From: Bryobacteraceae bacterium
GTDB lineage: Bacteria > Acidobacteriota > Terriglobia > Bryobacterales > Bryobacteraceae
Length of the DNA: 64,000 nt
Reading direction: 5' to 3'
NCBI GenBank assembly: GCA_025056455.1
Contig: JANWVY010000010.1
Coordinates: 62,001-126,000 of the forward strand
Shown here: piece by piece, positions 63,493 to 64,000 of the stretch
Position numbering within the stretch: the stretch's first letter is position 1
Layout: each line of letters starts with the position of its first letter
Notes under the pieces: model-generated
The model's input: only the letters and a program-made list of their open reading frames with translations
Told to the model about the DNA's origin: nothing
The model's database searches: none
Translations under genes and position numbers: made by a program

Positions 63493-64000
63493 ATGAGCGG
63501 TTTCCTTCCTGATCTGCGAGCGCGCACAATTACGGCCTTGCGTGACAATTCCGTTGACGTACTCATCCTCGGTGGCGGCATCAATGGCGCCGGCGTGTTG
63601 CGCGACCTTTGCTTACGGCGCGCCTCCGCCGGCCTCTCTCTTTCGATTGCCTTGGCCGAACAAAATCATTTCGCCTCGGCAACGTCAGGTAAGACCTCGC
63701 AGCTCATTCACGGCGGCCTGCGCTATCTGAAGTATCTGAAGTTCGCATTGGTCAAGGAATCCTTACGAGAACGAGCCGTTCTTCGCCGCATTGCTCCCCA
63801 CCTTGTCGAACCCATCGCTTTTCTCCTGCCAATCTACAGCCGCCTCGATAAGATGAAGTTTTTACTCGGGCTCACTTTGTATGATCAGCTAGCTGGCGAC
63901 CAGAATATTTCCAAACACCGCGAAGTTAGTAAAACCGAACTCCGCCAGCTCGAGCCCAATTTAGACACCACCGAAGTCGTTGGCGGCGCGCTATTCTACG
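63493..64000 (+). CDS. glpD: Glycerol-3-phosphate dehydrogenase, 5' part
   Basis: The window ends inside this gene. The visible 169 residues show the N-terminal FAD-binding motif (DVLILGGGINGAGVLRDLCL) and the family signatures SGKTSQLIHGGLRYLKY and HLVEPIAFLLPIY of aerobic GlpD, a membrane-associated flavoenzyme converting glycerol-3-phosphate to dihydroxyacetone phosphate. The ATG at 63493 gives a normal N-terminus. There is no obvious Shine-Dalgarno. Neighbouring glp genes cannot be seen. Confidence 0.92.
   Translation, partial: MSGFLPDLRARTITALRDNSVDVLILGGGINGAGVLRDLCLRRASAGLSLSIALAEQNHFASATSGKTSQLIHGGLRYLKYLKFALVKESLRERAVLRRIAPHLVEPIAFLLPIYSRLDKMKFLLGLTLYDQLAGDQNISKHREVSKTELRQLEPNLDTTEVVGGALFY

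Noticed and set aside
1-64000. Insertion sequence or prophage
   Set aside because: No transposase, integrase, phage structural gene or flanking target duplication was seen, although several genes are decayed.

Overview
The window looks like chromosomal DNA of an acidobacterium of the Solibacter/Bryobacter type. This is inferred from gene content, without any database search. The indicators are two TonB-dependent receptors of the carboxypeptidase-regulatory-domain type, a secreted beta-propeller ending in what looks like the Solibacter-type C-terminal domain (TIGR03437), secreted sulfatases and polysaccharide-active proteins, a seven-copy pre-peptidase (PPC) repeat protease, and a YpdA-type flavoprotein. 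The cell is clearly Gram-negative, with Omp85, TamB, OmpA-like and TonB receptor genes. No phage, IS element or CRISPR array was recognised, and only one tRNA gene.

Layout. 1-2.2 kb: tRNA-Val (minus), an SMP-30-like secreted propeller and a gamma-carbonic anhydrase. 2.2-5.3 kb: hisS and aspS, overlapping. 5.3-8.5 kb: nth, a TMTC-like membrane protein with TPRs, an SRPBCC protein and a GNAT acetyltransferase, tightly packed with overlapping ends. 8.5-11.7 kb: a two-component pair (Cache/HAMP/PAS kinase and NarL-type regulator). 11.7-19.5 kb: secreted alpha/beta hydrolase, alaS, YpdA-like reductase, Tat-type sulfatase, a secreted protein of unknown function and a NUDIX hydrolase. 19.6-26.2 kb: small membrane protein, full-length TonB receptor, Tat-type SelA-like PLP enzyme, and an NCS1-like permease coupled to a tiny membrane protein. 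26.3-36.1 kb: a protease/PPC-repeat locus with a frameshift, a stand-alone copy of its N-terminal domain, a BNR-type secreted protein, a 5'-truncated TonB receptor and an orphan NMT1-like binding protein. 36.2-41.4 kb: aceE and glcEF. 41.4-50.0 kb: methyltransferase with a signal peptide, secreted propeller, FecR protein, M14-like/GH88 fusion, and a multi-domain OmpA/Ig-repeat outer-membrane protein. 50.3-52.4 kb: two uncharacterised proteins and a sulfatase pseudogene broken by an internal inversion. 52.4-59.8 kb: a TPR protein followed by a 2254-residue protein joining TamB to a five-POTRA Omp85 protein. 59.9-64.0 kb: a beta-helix protein, an M48 metalloprotease with a large extra domain, and the start of glpD.

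The housekeeping genes (three aminoacyl-tRNA synthetases, nth, aceE, glcEF, glpD) sit among many exported proteins that fit a soil bacterium feeding on complex, partly sulfated plant or microbial polysaccharides: sulfatases, a GH88/105-type hydrolase, beta-helix and BNR proteins, and TonB receptors. The most striking object is the single-chain TamB-Omp85 protein, in which the inner-membrane-anchored lipid/protein conduit and its outer-membrane partner are one polypeptide. Several genes in the accessory parts are visibly decaying (sulfatase, TonB receptor, PPC protease), which points to ongoing turnover of the secreted repertoire.
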